A DNA stretch of 64,000 bases from Lunularia cruciata. Its lineage: Eukaryota > Streptophyta > Marchantiopsida > Lunulariales > Lunulariaceae. The notes below the pieces were generated by a model that was not told where the DNA came from, searched no databases, and saw only the letters and a list, made by a program, of their open reading frames with translations. Shown here piece after piece: positions 23,205 to 34,442 of the stretch; position 1 is the stretch's first letter; the number at the start of each line of letters is the position of its first letter. Both the position numbers and the translations under genes were made by a program. The DNA lies in assembly GCA_948567375.1 (NCBI GenBank), contig OX419763.1, forward strand, positions 496,001-560,000. The letters are read 5' to 3'.

Positions 23205-25107
23205 TCTGGTAATCGGGTAAGTAAAGTTTGTTCCCGCAAAGATACTAGTCAGAATTGGTCAAATATGAAGCAAAGTAACAATTGCAGTTCTTCTTGAGTT
23301 TATCTTGAGTCTCTTAGGTAGAAACCACACCCAGAAGAGAGTAACAAGCATTGATCTGCAGTCTTGTCACAAATTTCACACTCTTTAATCACAACTCCAT
23401 CAATTCTTTCCAAATAATCTTGATTGTGATGATTCAGGCTCTCCCAAAAGCGGCACTTCACTGTAAAATGACTTCGCCTCAGAATTGTGTTCCACCCCTC
23501 CATTGAAGGCACAACTTCCTTGAAACATCAAAATTGCTTCACATCAACTTCTCACTGCACTCACAAATGCAGAACACTACCAACACTACAATTCCTCTTA
23601 GATCTATCAAGGCATTGCTTCGATTGCACTTCACTCAGGATCAAACACACAGAATGAAGATCAAGGCTACAGAATCCAATATCCAACAAACACACTGACT
23701 TGCACTTCAAATTTCTCCACACACTCATAAACACAATTGCAAAGTTGATACTTGAAATCAAGCTTAAGCAACGAGCACTACTTCATAGCACTTTGCTTCA
23801 TCTATTCTAAAAAATTATGAGCACTGAACAACATGATATTGCAAATGCCACTCTTAAATAGTGAAGCAATTGACAGTTATCTTCCTAAGGTACCTCTTCC
23901 TAATGACTCTACAAACCTACAGATCCAAAATGACAATGCACCTCTTCATATCTACCTATTCAAATCTCAAATCGGTTACTAATCCGATCCGATGTCTAGT
24001 TCTTCCTCGGCTTTCAAACCTGAACCCAAAGTAACTATACTTCCTACTTCTCTGTCCTCGGGTTTCAGATCTCTTACATCTTCTACCAGATCCAATAATT
24101 CTCTTTCCTGAGGTGAAATTCCTATCATAATTAAGCCTTCTAAATCTCTATCTCCCGACCCACTCTTCTCCAAAGTGTCAAATGTCAAATCCGAAGACAC
24201 CTGCACTCCTATCTCTCTTACTTTGGATCTAACTACTATCAATTACTTTACTAATTCTATAGTGTCATCATCAAGAATTGTAATTGAAAGTATGAATACA
24301 CTATCTACACCTTCAATTTGTAACCCACTTTCCCCTAATCACTCATGTAACTGGCCCGAAGACACTTACTGTCTGATCCTGCACTTTGGGTTTATTCACT
24401 ACTGCTACTTCTCCTTCAATTCATGTTCCATCTTCAATCAGAACTGAAATTGAAGTCATGGGTATCCTAACTATCTTCTTTCACTTCTCTAATTTCCTCA
24501 GATGCTTCTCACAAGATTCCCGAAGTCACCTTCATTGCACTCCGAGGTTTGACTACCTCAGATTGAATCATGTTTGTCTTGAGGTAAAGTCTTTAGACCC
24601 AAAGTCATGTAAACCCGAAGTCCAAAGTACGAAGTCCGAAGTACGAAGCCCAAAGTCACATTGACCCGAAGACACCAAACTACTCTTCACATCTACTCTC
24701 AAAACTTCAAATGCTTGTTTCTTCTTCTACAGACCTCCAAAATTTGCGATTTTGGTGGTAATGGAACGCCCCAAACGAGACGCTTCCAACGAAATATAAC
24801 ACGCTTGATTTGGACTTGTAGTGACTGAGATATGGCTCCCACAAGAATCCTGACCTGTAACATTCATTCCGATGCAAAGAAACCCTCCTTCGGCGTATGA
24901 TCCGAGTTTTTCCCTCCTTTGACACAAAGTAAGCTTCTTCGGGTTTGATCCAGTCCAAGTCCTTCTTCCTCTAACACAAAGTCGACTCCCTCAAGCTTGA
25001 TCAAAACACAAGTTTCCACTCATTTCTTCTCCATTTGGTTTCAATTTGGTTTCAACAAGGCAGTTTTTCTTCAAAACTCGTCCAAAAAGAAAAATGTGGG
25101 TACTACA
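23205..25107 (-). mobile_element. Solo LTR, subfamily B (1.9 kb)
   Basis: A minus-strand B LTR flanked by GACTT at 23200-23204 and 25108-25112. Its first about 30 bases (TGTGACAACCC to TTTTGC) are deleted, so it begins TCTGGTAATCGGG; the other end is GTGGGTACTACA. R/U5 (23205-23850) is closely related to the A family. U3 beyond 24500 is unrelated to A and matches 1-533 and 60833-61330. It contains only the C-terminal segment of the LTR gene (24242-23979). The part 24500-25107 has no gene. Confidence 0.82.
23979..24242 (-). pseudogene. C-terminal remnant of the LTR-borne gene in LTR B
   Basis: 87 open codons that match the end of the A protein: VQVSSDLTFDTLEKSGSGD, ERELLDLVEDV and the terminal EEELDIGSD. 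Upstream of it only weak traces of coiled-coil coding are visible before the sequence becomes B-specific. The same truncated gene is present in the plus-strand B LTR at 61585-61890, so the shortened form belongs to the subfamily and is not a private deletion. Confidence 0.6.
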
Positions 25108-26248
25108 GACTTGTCTCACAAATTCCACACCATCTGTCTCATCCTCTAATCGAGACACTTTGCCCAATTAATTGACTCTCTTGCAAACGTCTTATGGAAA
25201 AACACCGCTTGGTGCTTCATGACATAAGTCGCTCTTTCCGGCTTCAAGATCACCATAAGTGCACTTACAATCCCTCTCTCTACAGGATCTTTATAGCTCT
25301 CCACCTTGTAGTCATTCTTTGAGCGCTTCAAAGAGAAGGCATCTCTCACTTCTTGGGTTTCTTTGGCTACTTCTCCTTTCCCCAAGAACATGGCACCATG
25401 CTCTGTGCCTGCCTCTCTCTCAAGTACTAATCTCCAATCCGTCTCTGTCCATCAAGCCGCATTTCTCTTCTTCCCTTCTTCCTCAAGGCCATCAAGATAC
25501 CTACTCTTGATGATCTGAGTCATGAAACTTGGAAAACTAACATTCCAGTTCCATGCCAAGAATGCGATCAGAAAGCCTGCTCAGGACCTCGATTCTTGCA
25601 ATCACATCTAACCTCCGAATTGCATGATTTCTCACTATGAATTTGGAGTTCTTCTTCCCACTTCCCATCTTTCTCTCTTCCACTCTGGGTTGGAGACTAT
25701 TCTTCCTACTGTTTCCCGGATTAACTTTCTCGACTTCCTCTCAACACACCAGCGCGTTTATGACTACACTTCCCTTCCCATGATCTCTTACAGGGCGACT
25801 TCTTAATGGCGATGGAAAATTACTTGTCATCGCTTTGTCTCTAGCCCAAATTGTATAGTGGCATGCCTTGTCTGTCTTTCTTCACTTTGAGTTTCTACCA
25901 AGAAATCACACCTCCTACATGCTTTTGTTAGTGTCAATTTTTGCTCATGCATATGACCGCCATTTCTGTGAGCGGTACCTTCTTGAATGTCTCACCCCAA
26001 AGGAAAGTTGTTACACTGTCCTTGCCTTGGGTTGAGCACCCCTAAGACAAAGTCTCCTTACTTCGGGTTGCATGCTGACAGTGCAATTTTGAGTACTTCA
26101 CCTTTTGATACAAAGTCACTTTACCTCAGGTTACAACCCGAGGACACCTTTCTTTGCCTTCTCCTGCCATACAAGCACAATATGACTTCTTCTCTACACT
26201 TCTTCTTCAAAATTACAAAAAAAACAAAAATATGGGTACCACATTATA

Positions 26249-27430
26249 CAAAGCCGGGTAGATGGTCTAATATTTTTGAACTCTCAACTTGTTTACTTGG
26301 GTAGCAGATGGATTACCCCCCAGGTCTGCAAGTTGAAGAGAGCCATTATCATACATGTGCAAAACACGGTATGGCTCCATCCATCTTAAATGCAACTTGC
26401 CTGGAAAAGATATCCGGTGATTGTTATATAACAACACTAAATCCCCATCGTGAATAGCAACAAGCTTGATTTGCTTATCATGCCTGACTTTCCTTTGTTC
26501 ATGTACTTCCTTTGTAGTTTGCATGGTATCATCTCTTTTCTCTTCTAACCACATTATGTTGATGGATCCAAAGATCGTGGCTTTCTTCTGCAAACAATTG
26601 TTCCTCTTATAGAATCCAATATGTTGGTACTTCAAATTCAACTGGTAATATGGGATGCAAGCCGTATGTTAGGAAGTATGGAGTGTGTTTGATAGTAATC
26701 TTTTCAATCATTCTATATGCTTATAAAGCTACAGGTAACTTTGCGTCCCAATCATAGGCATAATTGACTATCACCTTGTTCAAAATTGTACATAGCAATC
26801 CATTGGCTTTCTCCATGAGTCCATTTACTTTGGGATTATAAGGAGCCGTCTTTTGATTTTTTATCTAGAAGTACTTGGTTAATGCTTCTATCATTGAGTT
26901 CCAAAAATGAGTCTCCCAATCACTGACCAATTCTAGAGGACATCCATAACATGAAATGATGTTTCAGAAGAAAAATTTTGCAGCTATTTCTGCATCATCT
27001 CTCCGAGTTGCCTTGGCTTTGACCATCTTGGTAGCATAATCCATGCATACCAAAATGTATCTCTTCCTTGTGATTCTAGTGACCGGTTGAATTGGACCCA
27101 CAAAATCAATGCACCATTTCTAAGATGCAGCCAAAGGCATAATTGGTCTCAAAGGCCATTGAGATGTAGCTGTTGGCTTCCTTGTTCTTAGATAGGCGTC
27201 ACAACTTTAGATATGAGCATGAGTGTCTTTATACATTTTAGGCTACCAATATCCTAATGACAAAACCTTCTTGACTATATTTTTTAGGGCATAGTATACT
27301 TCCAATGCTTTTGAGTGTAACAACTCAGTTACTCCTCCTACTTTGTATGCTTCCAAGCATTGCCAAAGAACTTTGTCTCTGCCCATCTTGAATAAAATGT
27401 TGTGCTTTAGCTAGTACAACTCCATTTTCC
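26249..27430 (-). pseudogene. Element 1 integrase, decayed
   Basis: Minus-strand integrase region of a gypsy pol. The C-terminal part at 26641-26267 is open for 124 codons and shows GDLVLLYNN and FPGKLHLRWMEPYRV, the usual integrase tail. The DDE core is recognisable further up in broken frames: FVGPIQPVT, VCMDYATKM (first Asp), ELVSDWETHF (second Asp) and LMEKANGLL (Glu). An N-terminal zinc-binding region follows toward 27430. Several stops break it. No chromodomain is visible after the core. Compared with element 2, sequence between the polypurine tract and the integrase end has been partly lost. Confidence 0.7.
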
Positions 27431-28198
27431 TCAGAAAAAATGCCCTTTGCTCTAGGTCCAACCCTTCAAGAAAGTGGAGAGTATGCAAATAGTGATATTC
27501 AGCCGTATACCTCATACTTCACATTGCCATTAATTGATATAACTCTTTGTCAAGGAACTGGTCATCGACCTCCCACTCCTAGTCTTGAGTTTCTAACTGG
27601 GATAGGAAGTCCATGTTTGAATGTGAAGCTCCCTTCCTTACTTGTACAGTAGATGTGAATTCTTGCAATAACAATATCATCTTGCGATTCTCTCAAAAAA
27701 TCTGCCTTTGTGATCAGATGTTGTAAGGCATAATGGTCCACATAGAAAAAATTCATAGCCCAATAGATAATGGCAAAACTTCTTGCAAGCATACACCATT
27801 CCGAGTGCTTCTCTTTCAGTTGTCAAATAATTCTCTTTTGAAACCAAAAGTTGTTGGCTAGCATAATAAATCGGGTAATCTTTCTTTTTGTTGTCCTTCT
27901 AACTTAAGATTACTCCAATTGCCATGGAAAAAGTATCCACATATACATGAAAAGGGATCTCCTAGTTCAAAGCCTTCATAATTGGTTCTTCAACCAGTTT
28001 CTTCTTTAGTACCTGGAAAGCTTCTTCTTGACTTGCTTCCCACAAGTAGTCCTCTGACTTCTTCAGCAGCTTTGTTAGGGATGCATCAAGCACCACATAG
28101 TTCAACACAAAGCATCTATAGTATCCAACATGTCCCAAGAAGGCTCTCAACTCCTAAATGGTTTTAGGAGATTCCAAGGCTCAGATAACTTTTACCTT
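27431..28198 (-). pseudogene. Element 1 RNase H region, decayed
   Basis: Minus strand, between integrase and reverse transcriptase. The piece at 27792-27562 contains NFFYVDHYALQHLITKADFL, the usual end of the gypsy RNase H domain. Frames around 27830-27960 correspond to SEKNYLMTEREALGMVYA of element 2. The 28150-27962 piece (MRAFLGHVGYYRCFVLNYV) is the connection from reverse transcriptase to RNase H. Multiple stops and frameshifts make it non-functional. Confidence 0.68.
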
Positions 28199-28990
28199 CT
28201 AGACATCGACTTCAATACCACGGCTTGAAACCCAATGCCCCAAAAGAATTCCCTCCTTCATTGCAAAGAAGCATTTCTTTGGGTGTAATGACAAATGCAC
28301 AAAATGATCCCTCTCAAAAGTTTGGCAAAGGTAATCCAAATGTACTTCTCTTTGCCTAAACATGTAAAAATCATCAATGAAGACTTCCACAAATTTGTGC
28401 AGAAAATCCTTGAAGATTGCATTCATCATATGCTAGAAAATAGTTGGAGCATTATGCAACCCGAAGGGCATTTTGATTGTACGCAAAGGTGCCACAATTG
28501 GTGGTGAATGTGGTTTATCCTTGTCTTCTTCTCTAATGGATACTTGATTGTACCCTGAAAATCCATTGAGAAAGTTGTAACAAGGATGACTAGCTACTTG
28601 GTCCAAATTGGAAGGCAAGGGATGACAATCCTTCCTTGTGATTGCATTCAGCTTGCAAAAATCTTGGCACACTCAAATCTTCCTAGTCTTCTTCTTTGGG
28701 ACAATGACAATGGGTGAGACCCACTCATTGCTCAAGATGGGAAAAATTATTCCGGCCCCTAAGTACTTGTCAATTTCATCTTTTACCAAGAGTGAGTACT
28801 TAGGCTTGAGACGGTAGTACCTTTGATGAACCGGAACTGCACCTTCAACTTGATCAATCTGGTGTTCTCCAAATTGGTGTGGAATACCCGGCATTTGATC
28901 AATAGACCAGGCAAATACATCTTGGTATTCTATAAATAGGGCAGTGTATCCTGCAAACTCCTCCAAAGTGACTGTCTTTGAAATTTTCAA
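28199..28990 (-). pseudogene. Element 1 reverse transcriptase, decayed
   Basis: Minus strand. The N-terminal part is open at 28990-28673 (FAWSIDQMPGIP, YLGAGIIFPILSNEWVSPI, IVIVPKKKTRKI). The palm follows at 28672-28433 (CQDFCKLNAITRKD, FLNGFSGYNQVSI, MPFGLHNAPTIF). The catalytic motif is at 28429-28199 (VEVFIDDF, with both aspartates present). MPFGLxNAP with xIDDF resembles Athila-type gypsy polymerases. A stop sits just after the NAPTIF motif and another at the start of the palm, and the segment around the WGTFAYN motif is scrambled by a frameshift. Confidence 0.78.
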
Positions 28991-30300
28991 GATTTTCCTT
29001 CAGTCAAGACCACATCTTGACAGTCATCGGGGTTAATGACTCCTTCAACATGACTGACCTGGCTTAACTCAAGTCAAATTGCAGTCAAACCTCCTTCTTC
29101 CAAGTTGTTTTCACCTGAGACAATGTTGTATGGGTCTTTATCTTTGACCTCTACCTTATAGCATTCCAAGTTATTGACTTGGACTTTGTCTTTGGAGTCT
29201 CTTGAAGACGAAGACAATGAATCTTTGGATTCATCTTCATCTTCTGAGAAATTTGTCTCCCCAAGGTGAGGAACCTTCATCCAGCTCACTATCACAAGCT
29301 TCTGGTCCTCGGACAAGATGTCCTTAAACCGCAACTTCTGCTAGTGCTTGCCCACCACAAGTTGGGCATTATACAACCAGGGTCTTCCAATCAACAGTGG
29401 GTAACCTGTCTTTGTTATTGGTCTCAGTACAATAAAGTTCAATTTGAAGGGTACCCCTTTGATGATCATGGTAATGTTTGATAGCATGCCCAAGGACCGT
29501 CTCTTGGTTTGGTTTGCAAATTTCAAAACCCGGGGTGTTGGTTCAAACATATGGTACCTCAACCGATTTGTAGTATCCTCGGTCATGACATTCACACTGG
29601 AACCCGAATTGATGGGTATTGATGTTATCATGTACCTTGCAATCTCCACATCAACTTTGGGAGATCCCTGATCCTCCTGCTCAATACAATAAATGGCGGG
29701 CAGATCCTTTTTGGACATGGCCCTTACTTTCTTGAGGGCTGAACTTAGCTACTTCTTGTACAACTTATTGTCTTCCCACAGTTGCTTGAATGTAACATTT
29801 GCACTTGTAGATGCCAAATCTGCTACAATTGAGGTACTCCTCCCAGTTTCACCTTCTTCACCTTTGTCTTCAGGTTTGAAGTCACCACATTCAAATTTGA
29901 CTTTGGGGCACTTTAAGATGGTGACTAGAGTACTGGTGGTCCTAACCTGAGGTTCTTTGGGTTGGCCCACCTTGGCTTGGATCAAATCCTTCACTTTGGA
30001 TCTGATGTATGCTGGAAAAACTAGAGGCTTTGTCTTCATATCCTCTTCCAAACTCATCTCTCGAGTTTTGAGTATTGCTTCCTCAATTTCTTTCTGCAAA
30101 GCTTTAGCTTTAGCTTTTGCTAGAATCTTTTCCTCCTTGGCAGAAAGAATAGCTTTCAGGTGCAATCTCTTTGCCTCTTGTGAAGACAACGAGGTAGTAT
30201 ATAGTTCCTTGAGATCACACTTCTTCTTACTTGAGCATGTCTTAACCTTCAAAATTTTGAGGTCTGGCCATTCATCTTCACAAGCCAGACTCCCTTATTG
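28991..30300 (-). pseudogene. Element 1 protease and gag-pol linker, decayed
   Basis: Aspartic protease at 29718-29341, minus strand. The active-site region reads IPINSGSSVNVM, where the catalytic Asp expected in a DSG motif is Asn (element 2 keeps IPIDSGSGVNVM). YPLLIGRPWL near the end is the usual C-terminal protease motif. Upstream, a charged linker of 167 open codons lies at 30252-29749 (LHLKAILSAKEEKILAKAKA). Downstream, 29334-29074 is an acidic spacer (FSEDEDESKDSLSSSSRDSK) joining protease to reverse transcriptase. Confidence 0.68.
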
Positions 30301-32240
30301 AGGTCTCTCCTCCTCAAGTGTTATACAATTTACATTTGTATCCCCTTGACTTAAGTGCAGCATAGGGTTTGTACATATTTCACAAGTGGCTTTGGTTTGG
30401 CAGATGAGGGCATTGGTTGCTTGTATGACCCGATCCCTTACAATTCCCACAAAAGGAAACATACTCAATTTGCCATCTTGGCTCTGGACAGTTTGGAGAC
30501 CAATGTCCCCTTGAGCCATCATTATAACATGCCATGGATGCAACATTTTGAGGTCGATTTTGGTTGCCCATCAATGGTCTTCGGTGAGGATCATTATTTT
30601 TATATTCCCTTGGCCCATACCTTGGACCTTGGTATGATGTGCTCGCTTGAGGCTATACCTCTTGGGTTTGGTATACTACCTCTTCTTCTTCTCTTTGTTC
30701 CCAACCTAGAACCCAATCAATTTGTTGTACCAAAAATAGATTATGAGTGTGGCATTCCGTGTTTGGGTGACCTAACTTGCCACACGCAATGCACCACACA
30801 TTGGATCTTCCAAACAAAGGAGACTTCCTTCGTCCTTTGCCCCAATCATTTAGATCTTAAAATCCACGAACTCTTTATAAGAGTATCCTACTTATTCCCA
30901 ACCTTATTTACAATCTTTGCTGGAATTGTCAAAGGTTTCTTTCCTCCACATCTTTGTATTCTTTGTGGCTTTGATTATTCTTTGGATTCCAACAAAGAAC
31001 TCAAAGATATGGAGGATTCCTCTAAAGAAGGGGATGTATTGCAAGAAGCTCTTCTTTTGGGCTTCTTGCCTTTTTTCTCTCGATTCCTTCAGTTACTGAA
31101 GGAGTGAGAGTGAGGCACCTCAAACTGGGCGATGTGTTTGAGTACCTTATCCAGGGAAGTTACATTCCTCTCCTTGGCAAAGATCCAAATCTTTGGTGAA
31201 AGTCCTCCCAAGAACCAAGTAATGGCTTGGGCATCAGAGTAACCCACCACATCCGATTGCTTTGGAACCTGGTTCAAGAGAGCCATGAACTGCTCAGAGT
31301 AGTCTCGCAACTTCTCCTTCTTCCCTTGGTCCAAATCGTTAAGTGCTTGGACACTCGTATCACAGTCAACTTCTCGGAACCATTCTAGAAAGTTGTTTCT
31401 CAAATCTACTCAATCTGTTGGCAAGAAGCACTTCTAGGTTACATGTGTGTACCAACTTTGAGCTTTCTTGTAGAGCAGACTTGGGAAAATCCGCAGGCAA
31501 TCTGTTGAGTCATGTTCCTTGTTGCCAAAGGAAATGACTTTGAATTCTTTGATGAATTCATTGGGGTCTTCATTTTGTTCTTTCCCCTTATAGTTCTGAT
31601 AGGCATGTCGGGTGACAAGCAAAGAAGTCATTGTTTGACTTGGGGGAATTAGCTGTGGTAAAGTTGAACTTGATAAACCCAAGGAACTGGCTGGTATTGA
31701 TGCCATGTTGATAGCCTAAGAGTTCCAATTAGTCAAGCTCAAAGTGGGGTCTTTGTCAATAGATTCTTCTTCTCTAATAGTGTCAATTTTGACTGGAAAC
31801 AGAGAAAGAGTCTCAATACTTGCAGAGTGCTCTCCAAAGTTTGCTCTAGCCAATCAAGGAATTGTTTGTAAGAGGTGTTGGCACTCTTCTTCCTTTAAGA
31901 TTCATGTTGTCTTTTCACAAAAAAAATTCTTTATAAATTTGACTTCCTTAACAGCTTTAGGGGAAGTTGGTGTATTATGTTGTAACAAGTATGTCTGCCC
32001 ATTGGAGTCTTTCTTCTTCTTGGAAGATGGAGACGAGAAGTAGCCTTGCCACCTCCCTTTGTGTTTCTTTTGTTCAAATTCTTGCAAAGCTTCTTGAACT
32101 TTGTGAAGAAGTTGAAAGTCCAATGCCTCCTGTTTGGTTTTGTCAAAAGTAGATTGGATCTTTTGCCGTTCTTCTTCTTCATGGTGCAATATTCATCTTC
32201 AAATTCTCCCTCTTCCCATTATTCTCTCAATGTAGACATT
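30301..32240 (-). pseudogene. Element 1 gag, decayed, with CCHC knuckles
   Basis: Minus strand. The N-terminal region is at 32189-31902 (FDKTKQEALDFQLLHKVQEA). The capsid-like core is at 31706-31089 (KYKGKEQNEDPNEFIKEF equivalent, FLEWFREVDCDTS, ITWFLGGLSPKIWIFAKERN), which resembles the plant retrotransposon gag domain. A nucleocapsid region at 30574-30380 carries two zinc-knuckle motifs: CYNDGSRGHWSPNC (second Cys lost to Asp) and an intact CGNCKGSGHTSNQC. Stops near 31404-31433 and in the basic linker interrupt the frame. A large plus-strand open stretch over 30355-31107 is the antisense of this gene. Confidence 0.7.
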
Positions 32241-32301
32241 CATATTGGTTAGAAACCCAGTTTAAAATTTGGCTTTTTATTCTTCCACTTCCAGATTTTT
32301 A

Positions 32302-32319
32302 TCCCCGGTAGTGGAGCTA
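32302..32319 (-). other. Primer-binding site of element 1 (tRNA-Asp type, decayed)
   Basis: The plus-strand sequence TCCCCGGTAGTGGAGCTA resembles the 3' end of plant tRNA-Asp, TCCCCGGCAACGGCGCCA, at 13 of 18 positions; most differences are transitions. It lies 7 bases from the LTR end at 32327, the normal position. The element 2 site is better preserved. Confidence 0.65.
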
Positions 32320-32326
32320 AAAATCA

Positions 32327-34442
32327 TGTGATAACCTAACAAATATCACTTTTGTGGTAATTAGGTAAGTAAAGTTCATTCTTGTAGAGATACTGGTCAG
32401 AATTAGTCAAAGAAAAGTAACAATGTAGTTCTTCTTGGTTACATCTTTAGTCTCTCAAGTACACAACATACCCAAAAGAGAGAAACAAGCACTAATTCAC
32501 AGTCTTGTCACAACACAAATGTCACGCTTAATCACAACTCCATCAAATCTTTCCAAACAATCTTGATTGTGATGATTCAGTCTCTTCCAAAAATGGCACT
32601 TCATTGCAAAACAACTTCACCTTAGAATTGTGTTCCACCCCTCCACTGAAGGCACAACTTCCTCAATCAAAATTGCTTCACATCAACACTGCATTGCACT
32701 CACAATTGCAAAATACTACCAACACTACAATTCCTTTCAGATCTGTCAAGGCATTGCTCTGATTGCACTTCACTCAAGATCAAACACACAGAATGAAGAT
32801 CACAACTGTAGAATCCAACAAGCACACTGACTTGCACTTTGAAATTCTCTCAACACTCACAAGCATAGACAGAGAGTTGATACTCAGAATTAAGCTCAAG
32901 CGACGAGCACTGAAATCACAACACTTCACTTTATCTACTCTCAAGAAAATGAATACTGAACAACAACACACTACAACTGCCTCCTTTAAATAGGCAAAGC
33001 ACTTGATAGTTATCTAACTCCCTAAACTGTTTCCTAATAACTTTACCAACTTGTAGATCCAAATGACAATAAACCTCTTCATATCTGCCCTTCAAAATCT
33101 TGAATCTGTTCTACTTCGATCCAATGTCTACTTCCACCTCCGCTTCCAAACTCAAAGTCACTTTTATCTGGTCTTGTGCTTCTCTACAATCCGATCCTAC
33201 ACAAGCAATGTCTTTGGATTCTTCTTGTCTATTGACTAAATCCCTATGAAGTACATCTAAATCTGCCTTACCAAATCTAACCTTAGACTTATGATGTCTC
33301 CTACTTCATTAAATTTCTGATCTACTCTCTCTAAGTCTAATCAAAATCCTATTCATTTCCACCTCCTTTGCTTGTCACTTCCTCATCTCTTGCACTAAGA
33401 GCTTCAATTTGTGTAGCCATTTTTCTTCCAAATGTATTGCAGCCTTGATGCTAAGCATTGCTTTCATTCCCACAATGACATCTTCCACGGAGTCAAGCTT
33501 CCTCCGCTTCTCACGTTCCACCTGAACTCCAACATGCTCCATTTGCAATTCTACTTTGTACTCAGTAGTCTGATCTTCTAATTCCTTTGCGTATTGCCCA
33601 ATCTTCACCTCCAAAGTCTTCATCTCCCTTCTTCTTGATGGTGCTTAGTTAATTCCTACTGCCATGCTGCCGTCTTCTCCTCTACTTTCTATCGGAATGC
33701 ATCGAGCTCTTCTTCCTTTGCCTCTATGAGTTCCTTGCTCCTTTCTTATTCTGACTTCCTCAACTTGCAACTTCTCCACTCAAAGTCTTTTTTGAGTGAC
33801 CTCCTTCACCTTTGCCCCAAACTCCTTACCTTGCTTTTTGAAATTCTCCCACAGATTTGCATTAATCTTCTTTTGCAAGACAACATCTACTTGCAATGCC
33901 TCCATTTCTTCTTCTCCATTGCTTAGGTGTTTCTTCAACTCCACATTCTCTTCTTCCATTGCTCTGAATGTTTGCAAGATAGTCATTATACTTGGTTGCA
34001 TGCGCTGTACTTCCCTCTTTCTTCTTTCCAATTGCTCCAATAACGGACACACCACTTCTTGCAAATACCTTACTCCTTCACATTTGTCTCCTTGTTCTTC
34101 CTCTTTCCCTTCAACTTTGATCATCAGAACGTGCATCCAAAGTCTTGATCTTTGTATTGGTAACCCATCGTCTTCACAAGAAGATTCATCATTGTCCAAG
34201 TGAATGACGTCCACCTCCTTCTTTTTTAAGTCCTCTGACTCTTCCAAGTCTTGAGTTGGCTCCTCTATTGGCATATTGTCTTTGTGCTCAAACAACTCCA
34301 GACCTGGCAGCTCTCCTTCTCTGATGTGATAGAAGTCTTTGTATCTTTCATTCTTCCTCTTCCAGCTCCTGTACTTTGGGTTCTCCATCATTGCCTGACT
34401 CTTTGCTCTATACTGTTAACTCTGCTTCCTCATCCTCCTCTT
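32327..34442 (-). mobile_element. Element 1: 5' LTR, subfamily C, R/U5 side (minus strand)
   Basis: It starts at TGTGATAACC next to the PBS. R/U5 spans about 32327-33000, with a TTTAAATAG box near 32985. The C-terminal two thirds of the LTR gene follows. It stops at 34442 where element 2 is inserted (TSD CTCTT, 34438-34442 and 55968-55972); the LTR resumes at 55968. Type C is clearly different from the type A LTRs of elements 2 and 3 although the pol genes are alike. Confidence 0.78.
33120..34391 (-). pseudogene. LTR-borne coiled-coil gene, subfamily C, C-terminal part
   Basis: 203 open codons at 34391-33780 cover the acidic middle (KKKEVDVIHLDNDESSCEDD), the central motif VRYLQEVVCPLLEQLERRKR and the start of the coiled coil (EEENVELKKHLSNGEEE). 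After a frameshift the coiled coil continues at 33623-33375, with KAMLSIKAAIHLEEKWLHKL and KLLVQEMRK, the best conserved segment of the family. The tail near 33120-33370 is broken. The N-terminal half lies at 55968-56860, on the other side of element 2. Confidence 0.6.

Larger units (their letters stand above)
21357..25833 (-). pseudogene. LTR-borne coiled-coil gene, subfamily A, split by a solo LTR B
   Basis: The gene starts near 25833 (MTSNFPSPLRS) and ends near 21357. The B LTR at 23205-25107 interrupts it in the N-terminal domain, at the codons before WNLRDKS. Right part: 25391-25146 holds FLGKGEVAKETQEVRDAFSL and VFFHKTFARESINWAKCL. Left part: acidic region 22848-22486, central part 22382-22173, and coiled coil 22141-21779 (120 open codons with LADQEQERRMRLEPLKEIV). 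Extra stops and frameshifts are present besides the insertion, and the last part of the tail is degraded. Confidence 0.6.
20538..26243 (-). mobile_element. Solo LTR, subfamily A, with a solo LTR B nested inside
   Basis: The minus-strand A LTR starts at 20538 (TGTGAAAACCCGGC) and ends at 26243 (ATGGGTACCACA). It is flanked by TTATA at 20533-20537 and 26244-26248. A B-type solo LTR at 23205-25107 splits it, leaving about 3.8 kb of A sequence, the usual A length. It sits between element 1's polypurine tract and the end of element 1's pol, proving it is a separate later insertion and not element 1's own LTR. Confidence 0.85.

Noticed and set aside
20538-26243. The 3' LTR of element 1
   Set aside because: It has its own TTATA duplication, lies inside element 1 past the polypurine tract, and is type A whereas element 1's 5' LTR is type C.
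30355-31107. 250-codon plus-strand open frame
   Set aside because: It is the antisense of element 1 gag, whose minus-strand frame carries zinc knuckles and the capsid-like core. The plus-strand protein shows no motif and its counterpart in element 2 is broken.
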